DNA of 50,818 nucleotides from Paenibacillus agaridevorans (GTDB lineage: Bacteria > Bacillota > Bacilli > Paenibacillales > Paenibacillaceae): assembly GCF_003112455.1 (NCBI RefSeq), contig NZ_BDQX01000036.1:64312-115129 (forward strand), given 5' to 3'. Shown one piece after another: positions 17,631 to 24,932 of the stretch. Under the pieces are notes generated by a model, which ran no database searches, was not told the origin of the DNA, and was given only the letters and a program-made list of their open reading frames with translations. Made by a program: the position numbers and the translations under genes. Within the stretch, counting starts at the first letter, position 1. The number at the start of each line of letters is the position of its first letter.

Positions 17631-17833
17631 TGGAAGAAGGCTGCCTGGAAAGGCAGCTTGGATTCGTTGAAGACGGGTGGTCGACGGCCGTATTTCGCAA
17701 AGCATTCGAAGCATCCCTTGGAGTTACGATCTTGTTGATCCTTTTGTATCCCGTTTTACTAGCTATGGAGACGAGGCGGAAGAAAACAACCAAACATGTC
17801 ATTAGACATGTTAGATCGGAGAAGATTCATTGA
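17630..17833 (+). CDS. 67-residue single-helix membrane protein coupled to murA
   Basis: The ATG overlaps the murA stop (TAATG) and its own TGA overlaps the TTG start of the LRR gene (TTGA), so it fits exactly between two translated genes. The N-terminal half is acidic (EEGCLERQLGFVEDGW). A hydrophobic helix follows at about residues 29-46 (LGVTILLILLYPVLLAM), then a very basic tail (ETRRKKTTKHVIRHVR). Its own ribosome-binding site is weak, which suits translational coupling. No family is recognised. It could be a membrane tether or regulator for the MurA paralogue; that role is a guess. Confidence 0.5.
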   Translation: MEEGCLERQLGFVEDGWSTAVFRKAFEASLGVTILLILLYPVLLAMETRRKKTTKHVIRHVRSEKIH

Positions 17834-18849
17834 GATTTTACATGCCGCCGACAGGTGAAGCTTACAAGCGGGTAATCGATTTGGCGATCCGAAATTCGGA
17901 TTGTTTCGTGCTTAAACAAGCGTTGGAAATTTACCCCGTTTGGGATACAACCGGATATATGCTTGCATTGGAGGAGCTGCAGCCATACCTCATTCATACG
18001 CATACGATTCCTGCGGGCAATATGGAGGATGTCATCGAGGCGCACGAAAGTTATAGAAGCAGCGCTTTTTATACGGCTGGCATCTACCGCTTCTATCGTT
18101 GCTCCGAGAATAGCGGCAAGGTGCTGAAGGAGCTGGCCAATGGTTTGTCCGATTGGAAGTTTCCCAACCTTCCCGAGGATTTGTGTTTCTTGATGGAAGG
18201 GGGCGGCGATTATTTGTATTCCATCGTACACGAGAACATGTATGGTCTGGAGGTATCCGAAGAAGAGGCGACTATGTTGATGGATCAAAATCCGGGCCTG
18301 TTTCTGGAGCTCGAGAACCATCACAATTTGGATCGTCTGCTGGAGGATGCCATCAAGCAAAAGGGGACCCGTCTCTCGATCAGCGGGCATGGATTGAAGT
18401 CGTTGCCCGATGACATTCGTTATTGCACGGAACTGGTCGAACTGGATATTTTCGAGCAGGATCTCTATGAGCTGCCCGAAGCTTTGTTCGAGCTGAGCAA
18501 GCTGGAGATTTTATCGATTATGACGGCCGATCTGGCTTGTATTCCTTCTTCCATCGGCAAACTTAAAAATTTGCGGGAGCTGCGTATCGTATGCGCCAGT
18601 TCGGACCGGCCCGCACCAGGCTGGACTCCCAAGCCCATCCATAAGATAAGTTTGAACCGCATCCCGCCGGAAATCGGCGAGCTGCAGCGGCTAGAGGTGC
18701 TTGCGATTCAATATTCGTCTATCGACGAACTCCCCCAAGAGATAGAGAAGTTGAAGAATCTCCGTCATTTGATGATTGCTCCAAGCTTGCTTCGCGCTAA
18801 ACCCGACTTTCTCTCCCGCATGAAGGATCTGAGCTTTATCTACAATTAG
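17830..18849 (+). CDS. Leucine-rich repeat protein
   Basis: Cytoplasmic protein of 339 aa with no signal peptide. The first half (to about residue 180) is helical and unrecognised. The second half carries LRR units of the bacterial LPxx type (LKSLPDDIRYCTELVELDI, LYELPEALFELSKLEILSI, IPSSIGKLKNLRELRIV, IPPEIGELQRLEVLAI, LPQEIEKLKNLRHLMI). The TTG start has GGAGAAG 5 nt upstream and overlaps the preceding stop. LRR domains mediate protein contacts; the partner may be encoded in the same operon. A terminator follows. Confidence 0.75.
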   Translation: MRFYMPPTGEAYKRVIDLAIRNSDCFVLKQALEIYPVWDTTGYMLALEELQPYLIHTHTIPAGNMEDVIEAHESYRSSAFYTAGIYRFYRCSENSGKVLKELANGLSDWKFPNLPEDLCFLMEGGGDYLYSIVHENMYGLEVSEEEATMLMDQNPGLFLELENHHNLDRLLEDAIKQKGTRLSISGHGLKSLPDDIRYCTELVELDIFEQDLYELPEALFELSKLEILSIMTADLACIPSSIGKLKNLRELRIVCASSDRPAPGWTPKPIHKISLNRIPPEIGELQRLEVLAIQYSSIDELPQEIEKLKNLRHLMIAPSLLRAKPDFLSRMKDLSFIYN

Positions 18850-18856
18850 AAATTGG

Positions 18857-18907
18857 AACAGCGACAGCCAAGGACGAGATAAAGTCCTGGGCCGTCGCTG
18901 TTTTTTG
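18857..18907 (+). terminator. Terminator of the FHA-murA-LRR operon
   Basis: A long imperfect hairpin (ACAGCGAC and AGGAC arms pairing with GTCCT and GTCGCTGT) is followed by TTTTTTG, just after the LRR stop. Confidence 0.8.
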
Positions 18908-18949
18908 CTAACGATCTCCGTTGGCTAAATGGTCTATGCATTAAGTCGA

Positions 18950-19381
18950 TTATTCAAACCATTGTCTCGTTCCAATCAAATGGAATAGTCGGTTACCATC
19001 CATATTCAACGCATCCTGAATACGTGCGATTGTAAAGTCACTAATAGGCTTGGGCAAATGATCTATAGCCCAATATTTACAATCAGTTACTTCTTTCTCA
19101 TCCGGCTGTGGCGGTTGGTTGCCGTCCAGCTTACATGTGAAAACAAAGTGGTGCATATCATGAACAGCTTCATAATAAACGCCAGTCAAGCGCTCAACCG
19201 AAACTTCAAGACCGGTTTCTTCCAGCACTTCTCTTTTTGCCGTATTTTCGGCAGATTCATTTTGCTCAGATAAGCCGCCAGGTAGTTCCCAATTATATTT
19301 TCCGTAGTTATGTTTTACTAAAAGAACTCGCCCTTCCGAATCCATGATAACTGCCGCCGCTCCAACTGGCTTTCGTGACAT
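18950..19381 (-). CDS. Nudix hydrolase
   Basis: Pyrophosphohydrolase of 143 aa acting on a nucleoside diphosphate linked to an unknown moiety. The Nudix box is complete in GX5EX7REUXEEXGU form (LPGGLSEQNE, then AKREVLEETGLEV). Upstream is VLLVKHNYGKYNWELPGG, typical of MutT/ADP-ribose-type members. AGGAGG lies 9 nt before the ATG. The exact substrate cannot be told from sequence. Confidence 0.88.
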   Translation of the reverse strand: MSRKPVGAAAVIMDSEGRVLLVKHNYGKYNWELPGGLSEQNESAENTAKREVLEETGLEVSVERLTGVYYEAVHDMHHFVFTCKLDGNQPPQPDEKEVTDCKYWAIDHLPKPISDFTIARIQDALNMDGNRLFHLIGTRQWFE

Positions 19382-19487
19382 TCCTGCATTCCTCCTGGTC
19401 GATTAAATTGAAAGAGTTAATTAACATATATTAACATATGAATAGACGTTAATTAGAATAAAAAGTTGCACTGAAATTAACGCAGTA

Positions 19488-19513
19488 AAGCTGCCGATCA
19501 TCGTCGGCAGCTT
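19488..19513. terminator. Hairpin after the rRNA methyltransferase gene
   Basis: A perfect 10-bp stem AAGCTGCCGA/TCGGCAGCTT with a 6-nt loop lies 13 nt beyond the minus-strand stop. The T run is poor on either side, so efficiency is uncertain. Confidence 0.55.
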
Positions 19514-19526
19514 CATTCCTGTTCGG

Positions 19527-20408
19527 TTATTTTTTACCAATCAAAATCTTGAAGTCCATCGTGACTTGTTTCAGATTCATCTGCAGCACTTTTTCTATAC
19601 GCTCGTTAGAAGCACCCCAGGATAAAGGCGTCATGCCAAGCAAGGGTTCGATTAAGGATTCACCCAGGTTTACTTGATACCGAATGTTTTGAACATCCAC
19701 TAACTTGATCTGCTCGTTAAAGTGGCTGGTGGTAAGGAAATTCGAATAAACCTGTTTATCTGAACCGCTGTAAAAGATTTCTCTTAATTCCATCAGATAA
19801 TCCCGATTAGGCACGACTTTAATGACCAAACCATGATCACTAATCAATCTCTGGAATTCCGAATAATTTGCCGGGGAAAGAATATTTAAAATGAATTTGA
19901 ATTGCCGATTTGCAAATGGACAGTTTGCAATGTCCGCGACACACCAGATCGCATCGGAATATTCGGATGCGGCCATACGAATGCCCTCTTTTGAAATATC
20001 GATTCCTACAGCCAATGTAGCGATATTTTTATTCTGACTTATTTCTAATCGTATGTTATTTAAGTGAGACCCTTCTCCGCATCCCGCGTCCAGTATGCTT
20101 ATAAGATCATTACTCGAGTGATGATTCATTATAATTTGACTTACCGCGACATGTAAGGGATTAAACAAACCGCCTTTGCCGATTAATCTTCTGTGATCGA
20201 ATACCTGTTTATCATATTTAGTAAGATTACCTCGAGACAGTAGGTTTAAATATCCATGTTTTGCTATATCAAAGCAGTGCCGATTGCTGCAAATCAAACT
20301 TTGCAAGTGGACCCCTCGCATCGATTTCTTGCACAATGGGCATCTAAATAGCTCTTGATTCTTTTCGATTTTTTCAGCACTAATCCACTTTTTACTTTTT
20401 TGGAACAC
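19527..20408 (-). CDS. RlmA/TlrB-family 23S rRNA (guanine-N1)-methyltransferase
   Basis: This is an S-adenosylmethionine-dependent methyltransferase of about 293 aa. The N-terminal zinc finger reads FRCPLCKKSM, then ICSNRHCFDIAKHGYLNLL, the family's hallmark. The SAM-binding motif is ILDAGCGEGSHL. Known members methylate G745 or G748 in helix 35 of 23S rRNA, at the peptide-exit tunnel; the G748 enzymes contribute to tylosin/macrolide resistance. The start chosen is the GTG at 20408, 7 nt after AAGGGTG; a longer in-frame extension to 20483 has no ribosome-binding site. Upstream lie a nine-codon leader peptide and several inverted repeats, suggesting control by translational or transcriptional attenuation. 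Whether the substrate is G745 or G748 is not resolvable here. Confidence 0.85.
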   Translation of the reverse strand: MFQKSKKWISAEKIEKNQELFRCPLCKKSMRGVHLQSLICSNRHCFDIAKHGYLNLLSRGNLTKYDKQVFDHRRLIGKGGLFNPLHVAVSQIIMNHHSSNDLISILDAGCGEGSHLNNIRLEISQNKNIATLAVGIDISKEGIRMAASEYSDAIWCVADIANCPFANRQFKFILNILSPANYSEFQRLISDHGLVIKVVPNRDYLMELREIFYSGSDKQVYSNFLTTSHFNEQIKLVDVQNIRYQVNLGESLIEPLLGMTPLSWGASNERIEKVLQMNLKQVTMDFKILIGKK

Positions 20409-20512
20409 AAAAAAGCACCCTTTCATTCGTAGTAGGTGAATGAAAAAAGGCACAATCAAATAAACCCTGGCATTTCTGTTCAAAATGCGGGTTAAGTGAT
20501 CTGCGCCTTACA
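20409..20512 (-). promoter_or_regulatory. Candidate attenuator between leader peptide and rRNA methyltransferase
   Basis: Read on the minus strand, three stems can be traced. Stem 1: AAGGCGCAGATCA (20509-20497) with TGATTGTGCCTT (20458-20447), one bulged base and one G-U pair. Stem 2, nested inside it: GCATTT (20488-20483) with AAATGC (20475-20470), extended by CCC/GGG. Stem 3: TTTCATTC (20445-20438) with GAATGAAA (20428-20421), overlapping the AAGGGTG ribosome-binding site and followed by GGGTGC and six T. The 5' strand of stem 1 begins three bases after the leader stop, so a ribosome stalled on the leader would cover it. CCTT of stem 1 could alternatively pair with AAGG of the ribosome-binding site. 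The on/off logic is not settled by eye. Confidence 0.55.
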
Positions 20513-20542
20513 TTACCTTAAACGAATGAATTTGATGATCAT
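20513..20542 (-). CDS. Nine-residue leader peptide MIIKFIRLR
   Basis: A short reading frame ATG-ATC-ATC-AAA-TTC-ATT-CGT-TTA-AGG-TAA lies 105 nt upstream of the methyltransferase. AAAAGGGAGA with 8 nt spacing makes a strong ribosome-binding site, unexpected for a chance ORF. The product ends in Arg-Leu-Arg, an instance of the +X+ motif at which macrolide-bound ribosomes are known to arrest (the MRLR segment of the ErmD leader is the classic case). With Leu8 in the P site the ribosome would reach into stem 1 of the downstream structure. It is too short to be a functional enzyme; a regulatory role is inferred. Confidence 0.6.
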   Translation of the reverse strand: MIIKFIRLR

Positions 20543-20590
20543 GGATTAGCTCTCCCTTTTGTAATACAGGATACAGGATTAAACACTCTT

Positions 20591-20599
20591 ATATTAGCA
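20591..20599 (-). promoter_or_regulatory. Possible extended -10 promoter for the leader/methyltransferase transcript
   Basis: TGC-TAATAT on the minus strand lies about 49 nt before the leader ATG, leaving a 5' untranslated stretch of about 40 nt. The -35 region (TTCCTC at 17 nt) is poor. Confidence 0.35.
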
Positions 20600-20652
20600 T
20601 GTTTCGCTTATAGGAGGAAACATTGCTCGACCGCATGCGGCCTTCGCATATA

Positions 20653-21522
20653 CTACGCCCGTCCCTGCCTGGAGGAACGATATTGTCCCGGGGTTATGCC
20701 GGTTTCCTTGCGGAACAGCCGGATAAAATAGTTCACGTTATCGATGCCGACTCTCTCGCCGACCTCTGCAACGGATAGGTCGGCATTTGCCAGCAGCGAA
20801 CGCGCCTCCGATATTTGCAGTCCGTGTTTGAATTGCAGCGGGCTCTTGCCCGTGTACAATTTGAGGCATCTAGCAATGTAGTCGAACCGGTAATGCAAGG
20901 CTTTCTCCATATGGTCGGCGCTAAACGGATCCGTTGCATGGCGCTGCAAATATGCAATGGCGAGATCGCACAGCTTACGCGACCGGGGAGCATAACGCCT
21001 TTGCGCGGCTTCTTGCAGCTTCACCAACAAGGAGGCCAGTTCGGCTTGAAGCAACAGCGAGCCGGAGGCCGTCGCGCGATGATGCAGCTCCAACATGCGG
21101 TTCAAAACGGGCAGGAGATCAGGGCCGTTGAAGTCGGCGAACTTGGGAAGGTACATCGTCTGTCTGTGAGGAGCCAGGTCGAGATCCGTGCCTTTGGCAT
21201 AAGGGAATGACCAAGGAATACTGGCGCTGTCAAGCGTACGGACAGGCGCATCGTGGACGAAATGAACCCAGTAGATCTCCGTTGCTTCGGAGCTTGCTTG
21301 ATGGCCGATATGATGTTTGCCTGGCTCCAGCACTAACATATTGCCTTCGGTAATTTCATAAGACTTATTGTCTTCGGTCATATATAGGACGCCATTGTTA
21401 ACAAAGAGCATGTCATATACGTCGAAAACGCGGGAGAGATGCTTGATCCCGGGCGGCCAGACAGCATGTCCGATCGTGACCAGCTGAGGCAACGGGGGGA
21501 TCGTAAGCTCGAGACAAATCAT
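20653..21522 (-). CDS. AraC-family transcriptional regulator
   Basis: Regulator of 289 aa with an N-terminal cupin-like sugar-sensing domain (GNMLVLEPGKHHIGH near residue 85) and a C-terminal double helix-turn-helix (FSADHMEKALHYRFDYIARC, then VAEVGERVGIDNVNYFIRLF and TPGQYR). The ATG at 21522 is preferred because AAAGGAGA lies 9-10 nt upstream; in-frame codons further up lack a site. It is divergent from the glycoside hydrolase at 21686 with 163 nt between them and probably controls it in response to the released sugar. Confidence 0.9.
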   Translation of the reverse strand: MICLELTIPPLPQLVTIGHAVWPPGIKHLSRVFDVYDMLFVNNGVLYMTEDNKSYEITEGNMLVLEPGKHHIGHQASSEATEIYWVHFVHDAPVRTLDSASIPWSFPYAKGTDLDLAPHRQTMYLPKFADFNGPDLLPVLNRMLELHHRATASGSLLLQAELASLLVKLQEAAQRRYAPRSRKLCDLAIAYLQRHATDPFSADHMEKALHYRFDYIARCLKLYTGKSPLQFKHGLQISEARSLLANADLSVAEVGERVGIDNVNYFIRLFRKETGITPGQYRSSRQGRA

Positions 21523-21685
21523 GGCGGGCCATCTCCTTTGCAAGAAGTGCTGGTTGCCATTCATTGTAGCATGCTTCGGCATCGAAAGGTAGAAATCGTG
21601 CTATTACAAGTCGTTTCCGAATCTGTCCAATCCGCTCCGCGCTTCCTATACTTAAGGCATATGAACAGGAAAGGAAGAGTGAATC

Positions 21686-23662
21686 ATGCGATTTCGTCAG
21701 GTCCATCTAGATTTCCATACATCCGAGGCCATCACACCGATCGGAGAGCGATTCGACAAAGGGCAATTTCAGGAGATGCTTCAATTAGGCAGCGTGGATT
21801 CCATTACGGTATTTTCCAAATGTCATCACGGCTGGGCTTACCATCCGTCCGAAGCCAACGAGATTCATCCCGGACTAAGCTTTGATCTGCTCGGCGCTCA
21901 AATCGAAGCCGCGCATGAAATCGGCGTCAAGACGCCCGTTTATTTGTCGGCGGGGCTCGACGAGAAACTGGCAATACAGCATCCCGAATGGCTGATCCGC
22001 GACAAGGAAGATGCGACAAACTGGGTCAAAGGTTTTATGGATCCGGGCTATCATGTTATCTGCTTTAACACGCCGTACCTGGACATTTTGCTGTCGCAGA
22101 TCGCGGAGACGTTGTCCCGCTACGATGCGGACGGGCTGTTCCTCGACATCGTCGGCGTCAAATCCTGTTATTGCCACAGCTGCGTGGCAACGGCTAGACG
22201 GGAAGGGATCGATCCTCGGAACGCCGAAGACATGCGGCCGTTATGGGAGAGAACCTATGCGAATTATACGGCCAAGGTCAAAGAGACCGTGGAATCCGTA
22301 AAGCCGGGACTTCCGATCTTTCATAACGGCGGCCATATCAAGCGCGGGCGCCGCGACCTGGCATGGATGAATACGCATCTGGAGCTGGAATCGCTGCCTA
22401 CTGGCGGCTGGGGCTACGACCACTTCCCGTTGTCGGCACGATATGCTCAGACCCTTGGCATGGAGTTTCTCGGCATGACGGGCAAGTTCCATACGACATG
22501 GGGAGAATTCGGCGGCTATAAGCATCCCAATGCGCTCCGTTACGAAGCGGCGCTCAGTATTGCGAACGGGGCCAAATGCTCCATTGGCGATCAGTTGCCT
22601 CCGAACGGCCAAATGGACAAAGCGACCTATGCCTTGATCGGGGCTGCATATCGGGAGGTTGAGAGCAAGGAAGCGTGGTGTACGGGGACGACGAATGTTG
22701 CGGATGTCGCGATTCTGTCTCTGGAGGCGACAGGCGTGCATCCAAAGGTTAAAGAGGAAGGCGTAAAGTCGGAATCCGATGTCGGCGCGATCCGGATGCT
22801 GCTGGAGGGCAATTTCTTGTTCGACGTCATCGATTCGGAGCAGAATTTCTCGGCGTACCGGGTCTTGATTCTGCCGGATTACGTAGCAGTGGAAGACTCC
22901 CTGCTAGAGAAGCTGGAGGCTTATCTGGAACAAGGCGGCAAGCTGCTTGCGACGGGCTGGTCCGGACTGGACGCCGAGGCAGAGAGCTTCGTCATCGACT
23001 TTGGCGCGAGACTGGTTGGACGCAATCCGTATCGACCGGATTATTGCCGTCCGTTGTTTAAGCCGGGAAGCCTGGAGGAAGCGGCGTTTATTTTCTACTC
23101 GCAGGGGCAGAAGATCGAGCTGCAGGGTGGAACGGAGCTAGGACGTCGCGAGGATCCTTACTTCAATCGGGATGTTTACACATTCTGCTCCCATCAGCAT
23201 ACGCCTAACAGCGAGACCTACGGGGGGCCAGGCATCGTTAAGAACGAGAATGGCATTTATATAGCCTGGAACGTGTTCGACGAATATGCCGAAAAGGGCA
23301 GCCTGATCCTGAAGGAAACGGTCGTGCACGCGCTGAAGCAGCTTCTTCCCGATATCACGCTCGATACCACTCTCCCGGCTCAAGGCGTCGTTACGCTGCA
23401 GGAACAGAAGGCCGAGAAACGTCTCGTTAACCATCTTTTGTACGCAACGCCGATCCGTCGCGGTAAAAGCATCGAGGTTATTGAGGACATCATCCCGCTT
23501 CACAACGTTGAGGTGTCCGTTAGGACTGACGCTGACGTTAAGGGCGTATATCTGGCGCCTCAGCTCACTCCGCTTCCATATCATTTCGAGAATGGCGTCG
23601 TTTCGTATACGGTACCCGAATTGGATTGCCACCAGATGGTCGTTATCGATTATAATGAATAG
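21686..23662 (+). CDS. Glycoside hydrolase-like protein (GHL6 barrel plus GH42-type trimerisation domain)
   Basis: Cytoplasmic protein of 658 aa with no signal peptide. The N-terminal TIM-barrel-like region (about residues 1-340) includes HLDFHTSE, YLSAGLDEKLAIQHPEW, ADGLFLDIVG and HNGGHIKRGRRDLAW, with an Asp in LDIVG and Glu in HLELESLP as plausible catalytic or binding residues. A beta-galactosidase-type trimerisation domain (about 345-560) contains RVLILPDYVAVEDSLLEKL and EQGGKLLATGWSG. C-terminal beta domains follow. Proteins of this layout are annotated as hypothetical glycosyl hydrolase 6, and some relatives as alpha-fucosidase or beta-galactosidase; the substrate is unproven. GGAAGAGTG precedes the ATG. 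The divergent AraC gene and the downstream serine hydrolase suggest one carbohydrate-processing locus. Confidence 0.78.
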   Translation: MRFRQVHLDFHTSEAITPIGERFDKGQFQEMLQLGSVDSITVFSKCHHGWAYHPSEANEIHPGLSFDLLGAQIEAAHEIGVKTPVYLSAGLDEKLAIQHPEWLIRDKEDATNWVKGFMDPGYHVICFNTPYLDILLSQIAETLSRYDADGLFLDIVGVKSCYCHSCVATARREGIDPRNAEDMRPLWERTYANYTAKVKETVESVKPGLPIFHNGGHIKRGRRDLAWMNTHLELESLPTGGWGYDHFPLSARYAQTLGMEFLGMTGKFHTTWGEFGGYKHPNALRYEAALSIANGAKCSIGDQLPPNGQMDKATYALIGAAYREVESKEAWCTGTTNVADVAILSLEATGVHPKVKEEGVKSESDVGAIRMLLEGNFLFDVIDSEQNFSAYRVLILPDYVAVEDSLLEKLEAYLEQGGKLLATGWSGLDAEAESFVIDFGARLVGRNPYRPDYCRPLFKPGSLEEAAFIFYSQGQKIELQGGTELGRREDPYFNRDVYTFCSHQHTPNSETYGGPGIVKNENGIYIAWNVFDEYAEKGSLILKETVVHALKQLLPDITLDTTLPAQGVVTLQEQKAEKRLVNHLLYATPIRRGKSIEVIEDIIPLHNVEVSVRTDADVKGVYLAPQLTPLPYHFENGVVSYTVPELDCHQMVVIDYNE

Positions 23663-23706
23663 GTTGATAGATTAACGACTATTTTATAGTTAAAGGATGG
23701 CGAACC

Positions 23707-24837
23707 ATGGATTTCAAACCATTAGCCTTATTCCTCGACCGTATTACCGCTTGGCGCATTCCGTGGGCGGAGGTGCTGGTCATGCATCGCAACGAGACCG
23801 TATTCCGCTACCGGAGCGGAATGCTGGATCTTGAGGCGGGAACGCCGATTGACGAAGACCGGATTATCAATATTTATTCCATGACGAAGATCATGACCTG
23901 CGTCGCGGCATTGCAGCTTGTCGAGCGGGGAGCGATGTTGCTTAATGACCCAATCTCCCTTTACTTGCCGGAATATGCGGAGATGAGCGTGAAGCGGGGA
24001 GAAGACGGGGAAAAGACGCTGGCTAAGGCGGAACGTCCTATTACGGTGCGGGATCTGTTTACGATGACGGCCGGCTTCTCGTACGATCTGTCCGTGCCGT
24101 CTATTCGCGAGGTGATCGAGACTACGGCAGGCAAGGTGCCTACCAGAGCGTTCGCAGAAGCGCTTGCGAAGGAACCGCTCCAGTTTGAACCCGGCACGCA
24201 TTGGAATTACAGCCTCTGTCATGATGTGCTGGCAGCGCTGGTGGAAGTCGTAGACGGACGTCGCTTCGGCGTCTACATCCAGGAGGAAATTACGGGTCCT
24301 CTGGGAATGAGAGATACCGGCTTCGACTTGTCGGCAGAGCAGCGCGGAAAAATGGCTCCGCAATATTTTTACGATGATGCTCTGGGCAAGGCAATAAGAC
24401 ATGACAATAACGGCTTCCGGATTGGTACGGAATACGAAAGCGGCGGCGCCGGTCTCTTATCGACCGTAAGCGATTATGCATTGTTCCTTAACGCGCTAAC
24501 GAACCGGGGAACGAGCCCGGCTGGCGTACGAATTTTAGCTCCTGCGACTGTAGAGCTGATGCTTGCGGATCATCTCACTTCGGCTACGCGTCCAGATTAT
24601 AATTGGGAGCATATGAAGGGCTACGGCTATGGACTTGGCGTCAGAACCCATATTTCCAAGGAAGAGAGCGGTTCGTTAAGCCCCATCGGTGAGTTCGGAT
24701 GGGCAGGCGCAGCGGGCTGCATGGCCATTATCGACCCTGCAAACGAGCTTACGGTCATGTATGGCCAGCATATGCTGAACAACCAAGAGCCATACGTGCA
24801 TACACGCCTGAGAAATATCGTCTACGCTTGTATCTAA
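23707..24837 (+). CDS. Beta-lactamase-fold serine hydrolase (family VIII esterase type)
   Basis: Cytoplasmic enzyme of 376 aa without signal peptide. The nucleophile motif SxxK is Ser58-Met-Thr-Lys61. The second motif is the Tyr in HWNYSLCHDVLAALVE, typical of EstB-like esterases. A WAGAAGC segment near residue 340 takes the place of the KTG box. Members hydrolyse esters or, rarely, beta-lactams. Lying 44 nt after the glycoside hydrolase, it may remove acyl groups from the same carbohydrate; this is inference. Confidence 0.87.
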   Translation: MDFKPLALFLDRITAWRIPWAEVLVMHRNETVFRYRSGMLDLEAGTPIDEDRIINIYSMTKIMTCVAALQLVERGAMLLNDPISLYLPEYAEMSVKRGEDGEKTLAKAERPITVRDLFTMTAGFSYDLSVPSIREVIETTAGKVPTRAFAEALAKEPLQFEPGTHWNYSLCHDVLAALVEVVDGRRFGVYIQEEITGPLGMRDTGFDLSAEQRGKMAPQYFYDDALGKAIRHDNNGFRIGTEYESGGAGLLSTVSDYALFLNALTNRGTSPAGVRILAPATVELMLADHLTSATRPDYNWEHMKGYGYGLGVRTHISKEESGSLSPIGEFGWAGAAGCMAIIDPANELTVMYGQHMLNNQEPYVHTRLRNIVYACI

Positions 24838-24852
24838 GCAATCGGCGAATAA

Positions 24853-24900
24853 CAAGAAAGAGCCGTCCCCGGCATGTACCGGGAACGGCTCTTGTTCTTG
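24853..24900. terminator. Bidirectional terminator between hydrolase and chemoreceptor genes
   Basis: A stem of about 20 bp (CAAGAA, AGAGCCGT and CCCGG arms with short internal bulges) and a 6-nt loop lies between two convergent genes. T-rich ends on the plus strand (CTTGTTCTTG) and on the minus strand support use from both sides. Confidence 0.75.
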
Positions 24901-24932
24901 CGGCAACCATTTGCGTTATTACAAGACTGGCT

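Noticed and set aside
20409..20483. Longer start for the rRNA methyltransferase at TTG 20483
   Set aside because: No ribosome-binding site; the added 25 residues fall on the attenuator-like structure and are not typical of the family.
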